In this document: positions 1 through 5,553 of the stretch, piece by piece
Position numbering within the stretch: position 1 is the stretch's first letter
How the letters are laid out: each line of letters starts with the position of its first letter
Source: an uncultured Bacteroidales bacterium
GTDB taxonomy: Bacteria; Bacteroidota; Bacteroidia; Bacteroidales; Paludibacteraceae
NCBI GenBank assembly: GCA_946619625.1
Contig: CAMOMF010000204.1
Location: 1-6,009 of the forward strand
Length of the DNA stretch: 6,009 nucleotides
Direction: 5' to 3'
Translations under genes and position numbers: made by a program
Notes under the pieces: generated by a model
What the model was told of the DNA's origin: nothing
The model's database searches: none
What the model saw: only the letters and a program-made list of their open reading frames with translations

Positions 1-2
1 CC

Positions 3-1460
3 CTCTGCCCCCCCCTCCACCCGGGCCACCCCCCCCCTTCCCTGGGGCGCGCCGTTCTTATCCCTCCGGAGCCACAACAGCAGGACATGCTCCTCCTTTC
101 CACCCTCACCGCATGCAGTTACGCCCTCCCCCACATCAAAATGCTTCACGGCATCGACCAGCATGCCTATTACCCCAATCTCATGACCCTCATCATCGCC
201 CCGCCCGCCTCCGGAAAAGGCATGATGAAGTATGCCGGACGGCTCCTCGAACCCATCCACAATGCACTGAAAGCCAAAGGAAAACTCGCCTTCATCCCCG
301 CTAACTCTTCTGCCGCTTCTTTCATCGACCTCCTCAAGGCATGTTCTGGTCAGGGCTTCATGATGGACACCGAAATGGATATCCTCGCCAAAATCTGGAA
401 AAAGGACTACGGCGACTACTCCGACCTCTTCCGCCAGGCGTTCGAGCACGAAACTTTCTCCAAAGCGCGACGTATGGGCACCCGTTCGACCAAGTCCATC
501 GTCATTGACGAACCGCGCCTCAGCGTCCTCCTCTCCGGCACACCCAGCCAAGTCACACCGCTCCTCGGCACCGGCGAAGACGGACTTGCCAGCCGTTTCC
601 TTCCGTATATCGTCTCCGATGTCATGCCTTTCGACCCCAACGTCCTCCTCAACGGAGACCACTATACCGGCAACGCCGCAACCAAGGTATTCGACGAACT
701 CGCTGCCGAACTCTTCACCCGATGGCAGTGGCTCTCTTCGCAGGACCACGACTGTCTCTGGAGTTTCACCGACGAGCAGGCGAAACTCTTGGGCGGACTC
801 CTTGAGGATGCAGAGAATCTGGCGTTTGAACAGGTCCGCAGTTCCGGCAAAGGCGAGGCCCCGCTCATGCCCATCTCCTTCAAGCACTCTTTCAACCGCA
901 TGGTCGTCACGCTCAAGCGTATCGGACTCATTCTCACTGCACTCCGTCTGGATATCCCCGACTCCTTCTCCGTACCCGCACCCGCCCGTGCCACCAAAGA
1001 CTCGCGCAGCGGACTGCAGAAACTGGTGGACAAGGTCTTCCGCAGGGACGACTCCGCCTCCTCTTCTAATTCAGATCATCCGCATACCGCTCACATTGCC
1101 GATGTTACCGCTTCCGAGGGAAAGACTGCATCCAATCTACCCGATGTCCTCTATTGCAGTGACGATGATTTCCGCCTCCTCATCCTCTTTGCCGAGAAAC
1201 TCCTCCGCCACGCTGCCCAACTGGTTCTCCTCTTGCCCCAGAGCAAAAGCCCCCTCCCTCTCAACCGCCTCGAACGCCCCAAAAAGATGGGAACTGATGA
1301 CCTTCTGCATCAACTACCGGTCAAATTCACCATTAAAGATGCCTACTTGGTCGGGGAGCAATTCGGCATATCGCAAAGGACTGTCAAGAGCCGCCTGCAG
1401 GAGGCTTGTAACGACAAAAAGATAATCCGAACATCAACGGGAAGGTACCGAAAGCTGTAA
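3..1460 (+). CDS. DUF3987 family P-loop protein, 5' partial
   Basis: The reading frame is open from the window edge, and the first ATG (87) lies inside a family-like block (PPEPQQQDMLLLSTLT), so the true start is probably upstream. Counting from that Met, a Walker A-like loop is at 38-45 (APPASGKG, with Gly instead of Ser/Thr last), a Walker B-like acidic stretch at 91-98 (FMMDTEMD), and a sensor/arginine-finger-like segment at 150-171 (SGTPSQVTPLL...DGLASRF). Residues about 290-352 form a polar Ser/Asp-rich linker, followed by the family's CSDDDF...AEKLLRHAAQ block and a C-terminal helix-turn-helix-like end (FGISQRTVKSRL). From family knowledge, DUF3987 proteins are frequent in Bacteroidales mobile or accessory islands, often next to or fused with a VirE N-terminal domain, and are thought to be ATPase or helicase-like; the activity is not established. 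No partner gene is visible here. Poly-C runs at 8-15 and 29-37 make the first 15 or so codons unreliable. Confidence 0.85.
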   Translation, partial: LCPPLHPGHPPPSLGRAVLIPPEPQQQDMLLLSTLTACSYALPHIKMLHGIDQHAYYPNLMTLIIAPPASGKGMMKYAGRLLEPIHNALKAKGKLAFIPANSSAASFIDLLKACSGQGFMMDTEMDILAKIWKKDYGDYSDLFRQAFEHETFSKARRMGTRSTKSIVIDEPRLSVLLSGTPSQVTPLLGTGEDGLASRFLPYIVSDVMPFDPNVLLNGDHYTGNAATKVFDELAAELFTRWQWLSSQDHDCLWSFTDEQAKLLGGLLEDAENLAFEQVRSSGKGEAPLMPISFKHSFNRMVVTLKRIGLILTALRLDIPDSFSVPAPARATKDSRSGLQKLVDKVFRRDDSASSSNSDHPHTAHIADVTASEGKTASNLPDVLYCSDDDFRLLILFAEKLLRHAAQLVLLLPQSKSPLPLNRLERPKKMGTDDLLHQLPVKFTIKDAYLVGEQFGISQRTVKSRLQEACNDKKIIRTSTGRYRKL

Positions 1461-1553
1461 ATCTTAACTGCCCTGCTTCCTTGCCCTGGATTTGCACAAT
1501 TTGCACATATTCACATGTTTATGTCTTTCCGGGGAAGGCAACGAGGGCAATTA
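1461..1553. repeat. 93-bp direct repeat, copy 1 (hairpin-forming)
   Basis: This copy begins at the base after the stop codon of the DUF3987 gene. It matches 1583-1675 at 90 of 93 positions without gaps (differences at 1468, 1525 and 1531). Its ends are imperfect inverted arms of about 26 nt, TTAACTGCCCT... against ...AGGGCAATTAA, with a 41-nt AT-richer centre that carries two tandem ATTTGCACA units. It could fold as a transcript 3' end behind the gene, but there is no T-run, so a terminator role is only inferred. Confidence 0.9.
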
Positions 1554-1582
1554 ATACTATAGGTAAGTGCTGAAAACTATGT

Positions 1583-1675
1583 ATCTTAATTGCCCTGCTT
1601 CCTTGCCCTGGATTTGCACAATTTGCACATATTCACATGTTTATGTGTTTCCAGGGAAGGCAACGAGGGCAATTA
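1583..1675. repeat. 93-bp direct repeat, copy 2 (hairpin-forming)
   Basis: This is the second copy of the 1461-1553 repeat, 122 bp downstream with a 29-bp spacer. Its 26-nt outer arms are complementary at 20 of 26 positions, including TAATTGCCCT/AGGGCAATTA outside and CCCTGG/CCAGGG inside. In the centre, CACAT-GTTT-ATGTG can form an extra 5-bp hairpin that copy 1 lacks because of one base change. The layout resembles a small palindromic intergenic element of REP or MITE type, but no transposase is nearby. Confidence 0.9.
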
Positions 1676-1700
1676 GATTCTTTATTATCAAGTCCCAAAC

Positions 1701-1723
1701 CGTATTATACTATGTATAATACG
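1701..1723. repeat. Perfect 10-bp inverted repeat, 3-bp centre
   Basis: CGTATTATAC, TAT, GTATAATACG is an exact inverted repeat. It is AT-rich and not followed by a T-run, so it looks more like a binding site for a dimeric DNA-binding protein than a terminator. It lies 248 bp before the DUF697 start codon and 26 bp after the second 93-bp repeat. The protein that would bind it is unknown. Confidence 0.6.
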
Positions 1724-1869
1724 TATAAAGGACCCCCGACCACACATTTATCGCTACCTGATGAGAGGACCTCCATACCATCAAGCGTCCTTTATGCAAG
1801 GTGTCATCTCACTGCCCCTCATAAAAAACGCACCTCCCTGATAGATTCTTTCCCTCCCCGCCTCCAACT

Positions 1870-1905
1870 ACTGAATAGGTATCAAGCCTCACTAAATAGG
1901 TATCA
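1870..1905 (+). repeat. Iteron-like pair ACTRAATAGGTATCA
   Basis: ACTGAATAGGTATCA (1870-1884) and ACTAAATAGGTATCA (1891-1905) match at 14 of 15 positions. Their starts are 21 bp apart, about two helical turns, so bound proteins would sit on the same DNA face. They lie 65-100 bp before the DUF697 start codon, where an operator or activator site would be expected. That role is inferred. Confidence 0.6.
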
Positions 1906-1938
1906 CCTCTTCTCATCATAACAACCAATTATTTTTTT

Positions 1939-1956
1939 GCAGGCACAGTGACCTGC
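1939..1956 (+). other. Small hairpin just upstream of DUF697 start
   Basis: GCAGG (1939-1943) pairs with CCTGC (1952-1956) around an 8-nt loop, ending 14 nt before the ATG at 1971. If the transcript begins upstream, it would sit close to the ribosome entry site and might affect translation. The stem is only 5 bp, so it may be chance. Confidence 0.3.
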
Positions 1957-1970
1957 GTCCCAAAACAAGT

Positions 1971-3077
1971 ATGAAACGCAACCTCATTATCATAACCGGA
2001 CTGATTGTCCTCTTTTTCGCCTTGATGCTAACAGGCAACATCCTCATTATCGGGGAAAAAATTGCCACAGTCACGCACCTCTGGTGGACGGAGTATCTGT
2101 TCTATGGCATTATCGCGGTAATCGTCATGTATTATCTGGTTCTGCCGTTTGTGCATATTTACCGCACGCCGCCCTTCCCTGTGCTTAGCCTCAACGACCA
2201 ACTGTCCCTGCCGCAATTGCAGCAGATGGGTGCCTCTCTTGTAAGTCATTGCAACTTCATCCCCGACAAGCCCGCTGCCGGCGAGGACTCCGCCCAGCCT
2301 ACGCTCCGCACCATGCACCAACAGCAGTTGAAACAGCAACTGACCGATGCCGCAGACGACGAGACGCGCCTCCGCTATATCATTCAGCACGAACTGGACC
2401 TGCGCTTTTCAGGTAATCCCGAACTGGGTGTCCTCGGCATTAACCGCCGCATTCGCGAGTGGGCAAAGTCAGTGTTCATGGTCACCGCCATCTCCCAAAA
2501 CAGCAAGGTCGATACACTCAGCGTCATCTACCTCAATGTCCGGATGATTTCCGATATCATCAATGCCTCGGGTTTCCGTCCCTCCAACCGCCAACTGATG
2601 CGTATGTATGGCAGTATCCTCACGACGGCGCTCATCACCTACGCCATATCCGAGTCCCTCACTATCTCAGGTTCCGTCTCTCCTTTTGACATGGGTGATG
2701 CCCCCGGCGACATGCCGGACGGCGACATGGACGCCGATGCCGTGGATATGCCCGATGCCGCCGATGCTGCCGAGGGCTTCTCCCTCTATTCGGTCCTCCG
2801 CCGTATCCGCATTCCCGGCTTCGTGGTCAGTGCAGCCATTGACGGCACCCTCAATGCCCTGATGACCCTCCGTATAGGATACATCACCCGCACGTATCTG
2901 CAGCAAGGAGCCGATGCTGTCTCCAGTATCTCCAACAAACGCCGTGTCCGCCGTCATGCCATCAAGGAAGCGCTCCTCAATGTGCCTGCCGTCATTGCCG
3001 CCGGCAGTAGTGTCATTGGCAAAAGAACGGCGCAGTTCCTCGTCAACCTGTTCCGCAAAGAAACCGCCACCGCATAA
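1971..3077 (+). CDS. DUF697 (YcjF-like) membrane protein
   Basis: 368 residues. Two hydrophobic segments near the N-terminus (about 5-27 and 42-63) predict membrane insertion. A linker with a Gln-rich stretch (about 115-125) follows. The DUF697-like region spans about 170-235: AISQNSKVDTLSVIYLNVRM, then a ...RMYGSILTTALITYAIS helix, matching the family pattern of a small hydrophobic domain that starts near a P/S-x-x-D turn; a second hydrophobic part is at about 282-310 (IPGFVVSAAIDGTLNALMTL). Between them, residues 240-268 form an acidic Met/Pro/Gly/Ala-rich segment (GDMPDGDMDADAVDMPD) that looks like an insertion. The C-terminus is basic. DUF697 occurs in inner-membrane proteins such as E. 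coli YcjF, whose molecular role is unclear. The start is supported by the membrane segment directly after MKRN. It seems a single-gene unit, since a terminator follows. Confidence 0.8.
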   Translation: MKRNLIIITGLIVLFFALMLTGNILIIGEKIATVTHLWWTEYLFYGIIAVIVMYYLVLPFVHIYRTPPFPVLSLNDQLSLPQLQQMGASLVSHCNFIPDKPAAGEDSAQPTLRTMHQQQLKQQLTDAADDETRLRYIIQHELDLRFSGNPELGVLGINRRIREWAKSVFMVTAISQNSKVDTLSVIYLNVRMISDIINASGFRPSNRQLMRMYGSILTTALITYAISESLTISGSVSPFDMGDAPGDMPDGDMDADAVDMPDAADAAEGFSLYSVLRRIRIPGFVVSAAIDGTLNALMTLRIGYITRTYLQQGADAVSSISNKRRVRRHAIKEALLNVPAVIAAGSSVIGKRTAQFLVNLFRKETATA

Positions 3078-3172
3078 GGTCTCCCCGATGGTATAAATAT
3101 AGCAGGCGGTCCGAACCAAGTTTTTTTTTACTTCCCACTGATAGATTCCGCCTCCTTCCCCTCTCTATAGCA

Positions 3173-3210
3173 GTAACCAATCATTTCACCATGGTTGGTT
3201 ACGCTTTTTT
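3173..3210 (+). terminator. Intrinsic terminator after DUF697 gene
   Basis: GTAACCAATCAT (3173-3184) pairs with ATGGTTGGTTAC (3191-3202) over 12 bp with one G-U wobble, closing a 6-nt loop, and is followed by GC and six T residues (3205-3210). It lies 96 nt after the DUF697 stop codon and points the same way. It should separate that gene from the downstream operon, which would then need its own promoter. Confidence 0.9.
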
Positions 3211-3214
3211 AATT

Positions 3215-3287
3215 AAATAGTTTGAGAGTTTGAACGCTACGCTGTTTGAAATAGTTTGAGAGTTTGATAGTCCTTCGGACTGTTTGA
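3215..3287 (+). repeat. GTTTGA motif array (six copies)
   Basis: GTTTGA occurs at 3220, 3228, 3244, 3254, 3262 and 3282. AAATAGTTTGAGAGTTTGA is present twice exactly (3215-3233 and 3249-3267, 34 bp apart). A short hairpin AGTCC-TTC-GGACT (3269-3281) lies between the last two motifs. The last GTTTGA pairs with the first TCAAAC of the next repeat block around a GGGT loop. The array begins right after the terminator T-run, in the space that must hold the promoter or leader of the three-gene operon. Confidence 0.85.
3229..3258 (+). promoter_or_regulatory. Possible degenerate operon promoter
   Basis: TTTG (3229-3232) lies 19 nt before TAGTTTG (3252-3258). This resembles the Bacteroidetes -33 TTTG / -7 TANNTTTG promoter, except that the -7 element is one base short. 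It is the best candidate for the DUF1232 operon and would make the downstream TCAAAC tandem repeat part of the 5' leader. Because TTTG is built into the repeat, the match may be chance. Confidence 0.25.
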
Positions 3288-3290
3288 GGG

Positions 3291-3350
3291 TTCAAACAAT
3301 ATCAAACAACATCAAACAACATCAAACAACATCAAACAACATCAAACCAT
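3291..3350 (+). repeat. 10-bp tandem repeat ATCAAACAAC (six units)
   Basis: Four perfect ATCAAACAAC units (3301-3340) are flanked by the degenerate units TTCAAACAAT (3291-3300) and ATCAAACCAT (3341-3350). Each contains TCAAAC, the reverse complement of the GTTTGA motif upstream, giving six motifs in each direction. The block ends 7 bp before the ATG at 3358. A perfect short tandem repeat of this kind could vary in copy number and change leader length. Confidence 0.95.
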
Positions 3351-3357
3351 ATGTACT

Positions 3358-3801
3358 ATGCTTACCATTTGTATTCTCATTCTGTTGGCGATGTATTTCC
3401 ATCGCCCTTTGGGCACACTATTGGACCGCCTCAAGCAGGTCAATTGGGAAAAACGTTTTGCTATTCTGTGGACGTATATCCTGCGTTACGGCAAAGCGGC
3501 GGGACGTGCCACTCTCCGGCCCCTGCTGCTGTTCTATTTCGTCATGATTGACGACAAGACCACTCTCCTCGACCGCGCACTTATCTATGGCTGTATTGCG
3601 TACGTCATCCTGCCTTTCTCCCTCTTGCCCCGAGCCGTATTCAAGGTGATTGGCGTGCTGGACGAAACCGCAGCCATCATGTTCGTCTATAACAGAGTGC
3701 ACGACAAAATCACCCCCGACATGCAACTGCGTGCCGATGCACTCTTGGACGAATGGTTCGGACCTGAATACGTCTGTATCCCTAATACAGAAAACAATTA
3801 A
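3358..3801 (+). CDS. DUF1232 (YkvA-like) small membrane protein
   Basis: 147 residues. An N-terminal hydrophobic stretch (1-14) is followed by a basic amphipathic region (about 20-55). The DUF1232-like core is at about 69-112: LDRALIYGCIAYVILPFSLL, then PRAVFKVIGVLDETAAIMFV. The family pattern is Y-h-x-x-P-x-D-h-I-P-D...G-h-h-D-D; here the first Asp is Ser (PFSLLP), the residue after the second Pro is Arg, and the later acidic pair is DE, so the domain is divergent. Family members are small membrane proteins with no settled function. The ATG at 3358 is chosen because it starts the hydrophobic segment directly. The gene is first of three co-directional genes and sits 7 bp after the TCAAAC tandem repeat. 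Confidence 0.75.
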   Translation: MLTICILILLAMYFHRPLGTLLDRLKQVNWEKRFAILWTYILRYGKAAGRATLRPLLLFYFVMIDDKTTLLDRALIYGCIAYVILPFSLLPRAVFKVIGVLDETAAIMFVYNRVHDKITPDMQLRADALLDEWFGPEYVCIPNTENN

Positions 3802-3808
3802 TCGTGAT

Positions 3809-3831
3809 TTCTCTGCCTGTAGGGCACAGAA
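3809..3831 (+). other. Intercistronic hairpin
   Basis: TTCT-c-TGCC pairs with GGCA-c-AGAA around a TGTAG loop (eight pairs with one internal mismatch), in the 58-nt gap between the DUF1232 gene and the next gene. There is no T-run, so it is not a standard terminator. It could affect mRNA processing or stability, or be chance. Confidence 0.35.
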
Positions 3832-3859
3832 GTACGCTAACCCTTTAATTCTTACAACA

Positions 3860-4369
3860 ATGACTATCGAAGAAAAAATCAACTCCATGCAGGGACCTCA
3901 ATCCTACGAGGAAAAACTCTATCGTATCCTGCTCAATGCCACTTTCTTTAAGGACCCATTCCGTACCGAGCGGCTGGGTGAGAACATGGCTGTCGTTCAG
4001 CAATATTGCTGCGGATGGTGGAAACCCCGTTTCCTGCTCAATCATACCACCCGCAAGGCGTATCAGTTCATGGACAACGATTTCCGGCTCCTTACCGTGA
4101 CCGAGGAGGATATCCTTTGGGACTCTCTCTTGCCGCAGGCGATCCCGCAAAAGGCACTCGACAGGGCACACGACCTCAATGCTTTCTTCCCCACGATTAT
4201 CCACAACTACAGAAAAGGAACAGCCGAAGTAACATGGCAAATCAGTCCCGATGGCAGTTACTACATGGACGAGGACGGATTCGGTATGTCGGACGACGAG
4301 GAGGTAACCCTCATCGGCAAGATTGACCGCACCGGCAAGGTGGTGGAGAAATTCAGGTATCATTACTAA
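3860..4369 (+). CDS. Uncharacterised soluble protein, 169 aa
   Basis: I do not recognise this family. The frame is open further upstream (from 3650), but that part is out of frame inside the DUF1232 gene, so the ATG at 3860, after an A-rich leader (ACAACA), is the sensible start. There is no signal peptide or membrane segment. The N-terminal half (1-60) is mixed helical with aromatic and Cys residues (QQYCCGWWKPRF). The middle (about 65-115) includes TEEDILWDSLLPQAIPQKAL. The C-terminal 50 residues alternate strand-like stretches with an acidic loop (SYYMDEDGFGMSDDEE) and end in KIDRTGKVVEKFRYHY, suggesting a small beta-rich domain. It lies 58 nt after the DUF1232 gene and 24 nt before the WG-repeat gene, so it is probably co-transcribed with both. 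Confidence 0.75.
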   Translation: MTIEEKINSMQGPQSYEEKLYRILLNATFFKDPFRTERLGENMAVVQQYCCGWWKPRFLLNHTTRKAYQFMDNDFRLLTVTEEDILWDSLLPQAIPQKALDRAHDLNAFFPTIIHNYRKGTAEVTWQISPDGSYYMDEDGFGMSDDEEVTLIGKIDRTGKVVEKFRYHY

Positions 4370-4393
4370 CATTCTTATCTAAACATCAAAACA

Positions 4394-5431
4394 ATGAACA
4401 TTTGGAAAAAAATCATGATTGTGGCACTATCGGTGCTGGCAATCTCTGTGGGAATCTTGGCAAGCATTATTCTCTCACTCTATGTCCAGGACAGGCGTAG
4501 CCGGCACTATTCGCCCCCTGATGACATGGTCTGGCTGTCTGAAAACATCCAGGAAGTCTGTCACAACGGGCTCGTCCGCCTCAAGGACGTGCGGACAGGC
4601 AAGTACACTACGCCCAAACTGAAATATATCTACCATGATGACGAGTCGTCCGACTCGCTCCTTGTCTTCCGGGACAAAAACGACAAGCGGGGCTACATCA
4701 ATACCCGTACAGGGCGGATCGTCATTCCCGCTCAGTACGAGCATGCGTGGAACTTCAGCGAAGGACTGGCTGCGGTCTATCAGGACGGATATGTATCCTT
4801 CCTCAATACCGCCGGTGAACCCGCCTTCCCGCAGCACTTCCCCGTCAATTATACCTCTTGCATGGCTTTCGTTTTCCATGACGGCACTTGCTCTATGTGT
4901 TCGCCTGAGGGGCAGTGGGGACTGATTGACATGAACGGCAACTGGGTGCTCGCGCCGCAGTACCGCGAAATCGACAGACCCTATCATGGATACAGGCGCT
5001 TCTCCGATGGCAAACTGTACGGACTGCTCAACAGCCAAGGGAAAGTGGTCCTGCCCATGCAGTACGACAACATCAAGCGTGCCGACGACCAAAACGGCTT
5101 CCTGCTCCAAAGGGAAGGTATTGGTCAGCAGGTGGATTTCTCCTTGCAGGTCATCCGTCCGTTTGTACACGACGGCATCCATATGTTGGAATATATCGAC
5201 AAATATCCTTCCGAAATCTCCGAGGACTATGCAGTCGTCATGTCTCTCGAACCGCAGTTCTTCCGCTACGATGTAGGCTACGGCAGCGGAGTGATAGACC
5301 ACAACGGCAACGTCATCATCCCTGCCAAGTACTACATGGTGCGCCTCGTCAACGACCACCTCTTCGAAGTGGAAGTGACTCCGGGCGGCGAACACCTCCT
5401 TTTCGATACCAACGGGAATAGGGTGGATTAG
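4394..5431 (+). CDS. Membrane-anchored WG-repeat protein
   Basis: 345 residues. A short basic N-terminus (MNIWKK) and one hydrophobic helix (about 7-30) without an obvious cleavage or lipobox motif predict an N-in membrane anchor, placing the rest in the periplasm. WG-type repeats (h-h-G-h-h-n-x-x-G-x-h-h-h-P-x-x-Y) are at about 99-118 (RGYINTRTGRIVIPAQYEHA), 174-193 (QWGLIDMNGNWVLAPQYREI), 208-227 (LYGLLNSQGKVVLPMQYDNI) and 297-315 (GSGVIDHNGNVIIPAKYYM), with a degenerate one near 130-149. WG repeats (KWG family) are thought to form beta-rich repeat folds used in binding; ligand and function are generally unknown. It is the last gene of the probable operon, 24 nt after the previous one, and its stop codon lies in the loop of a terminator-like hairpin. 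Confidence 0.88.
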   Translation: MNIWKKIMIVALSVLAISVGILASIILSLYVQDRRSRHYSPPDDMVWLSENIQEVCHNGLVRLKDVRTGKYTTPKLKYIYHDDESSDSLLVFRDKNDKRGYINTRTGRIVIPAQYEHAWNFSEGLAAVYQDGYVSFLNTAGEPAFPQHFPVNYTSCMAFVFHDGTCSMCSPEGQWGLIDMNGNWVLAPQYREIDRPYHGYRRFSDGKLYGLLNSQGKVVLPMQYDNIKRADDQNGFLLQREGIGQQVDFSLQVIRPFVHDGIHMLEYIDKYPSEISEDYAVVMSLEPQFFRYDVGYGSGVIDHNGNVIIPAKYYMVRLVNDHLFEVEVTPGGEHLLFDTNGNRVD

Positions 5432-5441
5432 TCCACCCTTT
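5420..5441 (+). terminator. Hairpin terminator spanning the operon stop codon
   Basis: AGGGTGGA (5420-5427) pairs perfectly with TCCACCCT (5432-5439) around a TTAG loop that contains the WG gene's TAG stop codon. The 8-bp GC-rich stem is followed only by a short TTT, so termination may be weak, or the structure may instead protect the 3' end. Translating ribosomes would cover the left arm. Confidence 0.6.
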
Positions 5442-5462
5442 CCCTACGCGGAACCTATACCA

Positions 5463-5484
5463 ATCACCCGCTGATCACCCGCTC
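5463..5484 (+). repeat. 11-bp tandem repeat, two units
   Basis: ATCACCCGCTG (5463-5473) and ATCACCCGCTC (5474-5484) differ only in the last base. ATCACCCG also recurs at 5736-5743, at the end of the other 11-bp tandem block, which suggests the two blocks are related. Confidence 0.75.
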
Positions 5485-5529
5485 CCCCCATAATCCCGCT
5501 CCATCTTCTAACAACTGAGTATGGGACAG

Positions 5530-5537
5530 TATCTTTG
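5530..5537 (+). promoter_or_regulatory. Bacteroidetes -7-like element TATCTTTG
   Basis: TATCTTTG followed by CACC matches the TANNTTTG -7 consensus and would start a transcript near 5543, just before the small ATG frame at 5551. A TTTG -33 element is not present at the right distance (best is CTTC near 5504-5507), so the promoter is uncertain. Confidence 0.4.
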
Positions 5538-5553
5538 CACCGTCTTTCAAATG

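Larger units (their letters stand above)
1676..1970. other. Gene-free upstream region of the DUF697 gene
   Basis: No convincing coding frame is seen in these 295 bp. They contain a perfect palindrome (1701-1723), a 9-bp inverted repeat ATAAAGGAC (1725-1733) / GTCCTTTAT (1787-1795), a CTGATAGATTC motif (1838-1848) that recurs at 3138-3148, two 15-bp direct repeats (1870-1905), and a small hairpin (1939-1956) just before the start codon. A clean Bacteroidetes promoter (TTTG, 17-23 nt, TANNTTTG) was not found; the T-rich stretch ending in TTTG at 1936-1939 is only a weak -7 candidate. Confidence 0.6.

Noticed and set aside
505..1425. 306-codon + strand frame inside the DUF3987 gene
   Set aside because: It is a Ser/Pro/Arg-rich out-of-frame reading of the DUF3987 gene with no family features; the other frame carries recognisable motifs.
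1481..1512. Promoter inside the 93-bp repeat (two TTTGCAC sequences)
   Set aside because: TTTGCAC resembles the end of a -7 box, but the TA two bases upstream is missing in both cases.
1637..1921. 94-codon frame in the gap before the DUF697 gene
   Set aside because: It starts inside the second 93-bp repeat, runs through the palindrome and iteron-like repeats, and has no protein features.
2667..3119. 150-codon minus-strand frame opposite the DUF697 gene
   Set aside because: Low-complexity Gly/His/Ile-rich antisense reading of the acidic segment; no promoter or family match.
3063..3129. Second terminator made of ACCGCC/GGCGGT before a run of nine T
   Set aside because: The stem is 6 bp with a loop of about 36 nt, and 10 nt separate it from the T-run; the hairpin at 3173-3210 is much better.
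3291..3350. CRISPR-like array
   Set aside because: The units are only 10 bp and contiguous, with no unique spacers and no cas genes.
4475..5395. 306-codon minus-strand frame opposite the WG-repeat gene
   Set aside because: It is the antisense reading of a gene with clear WG repeats, and no domain is seen in it.
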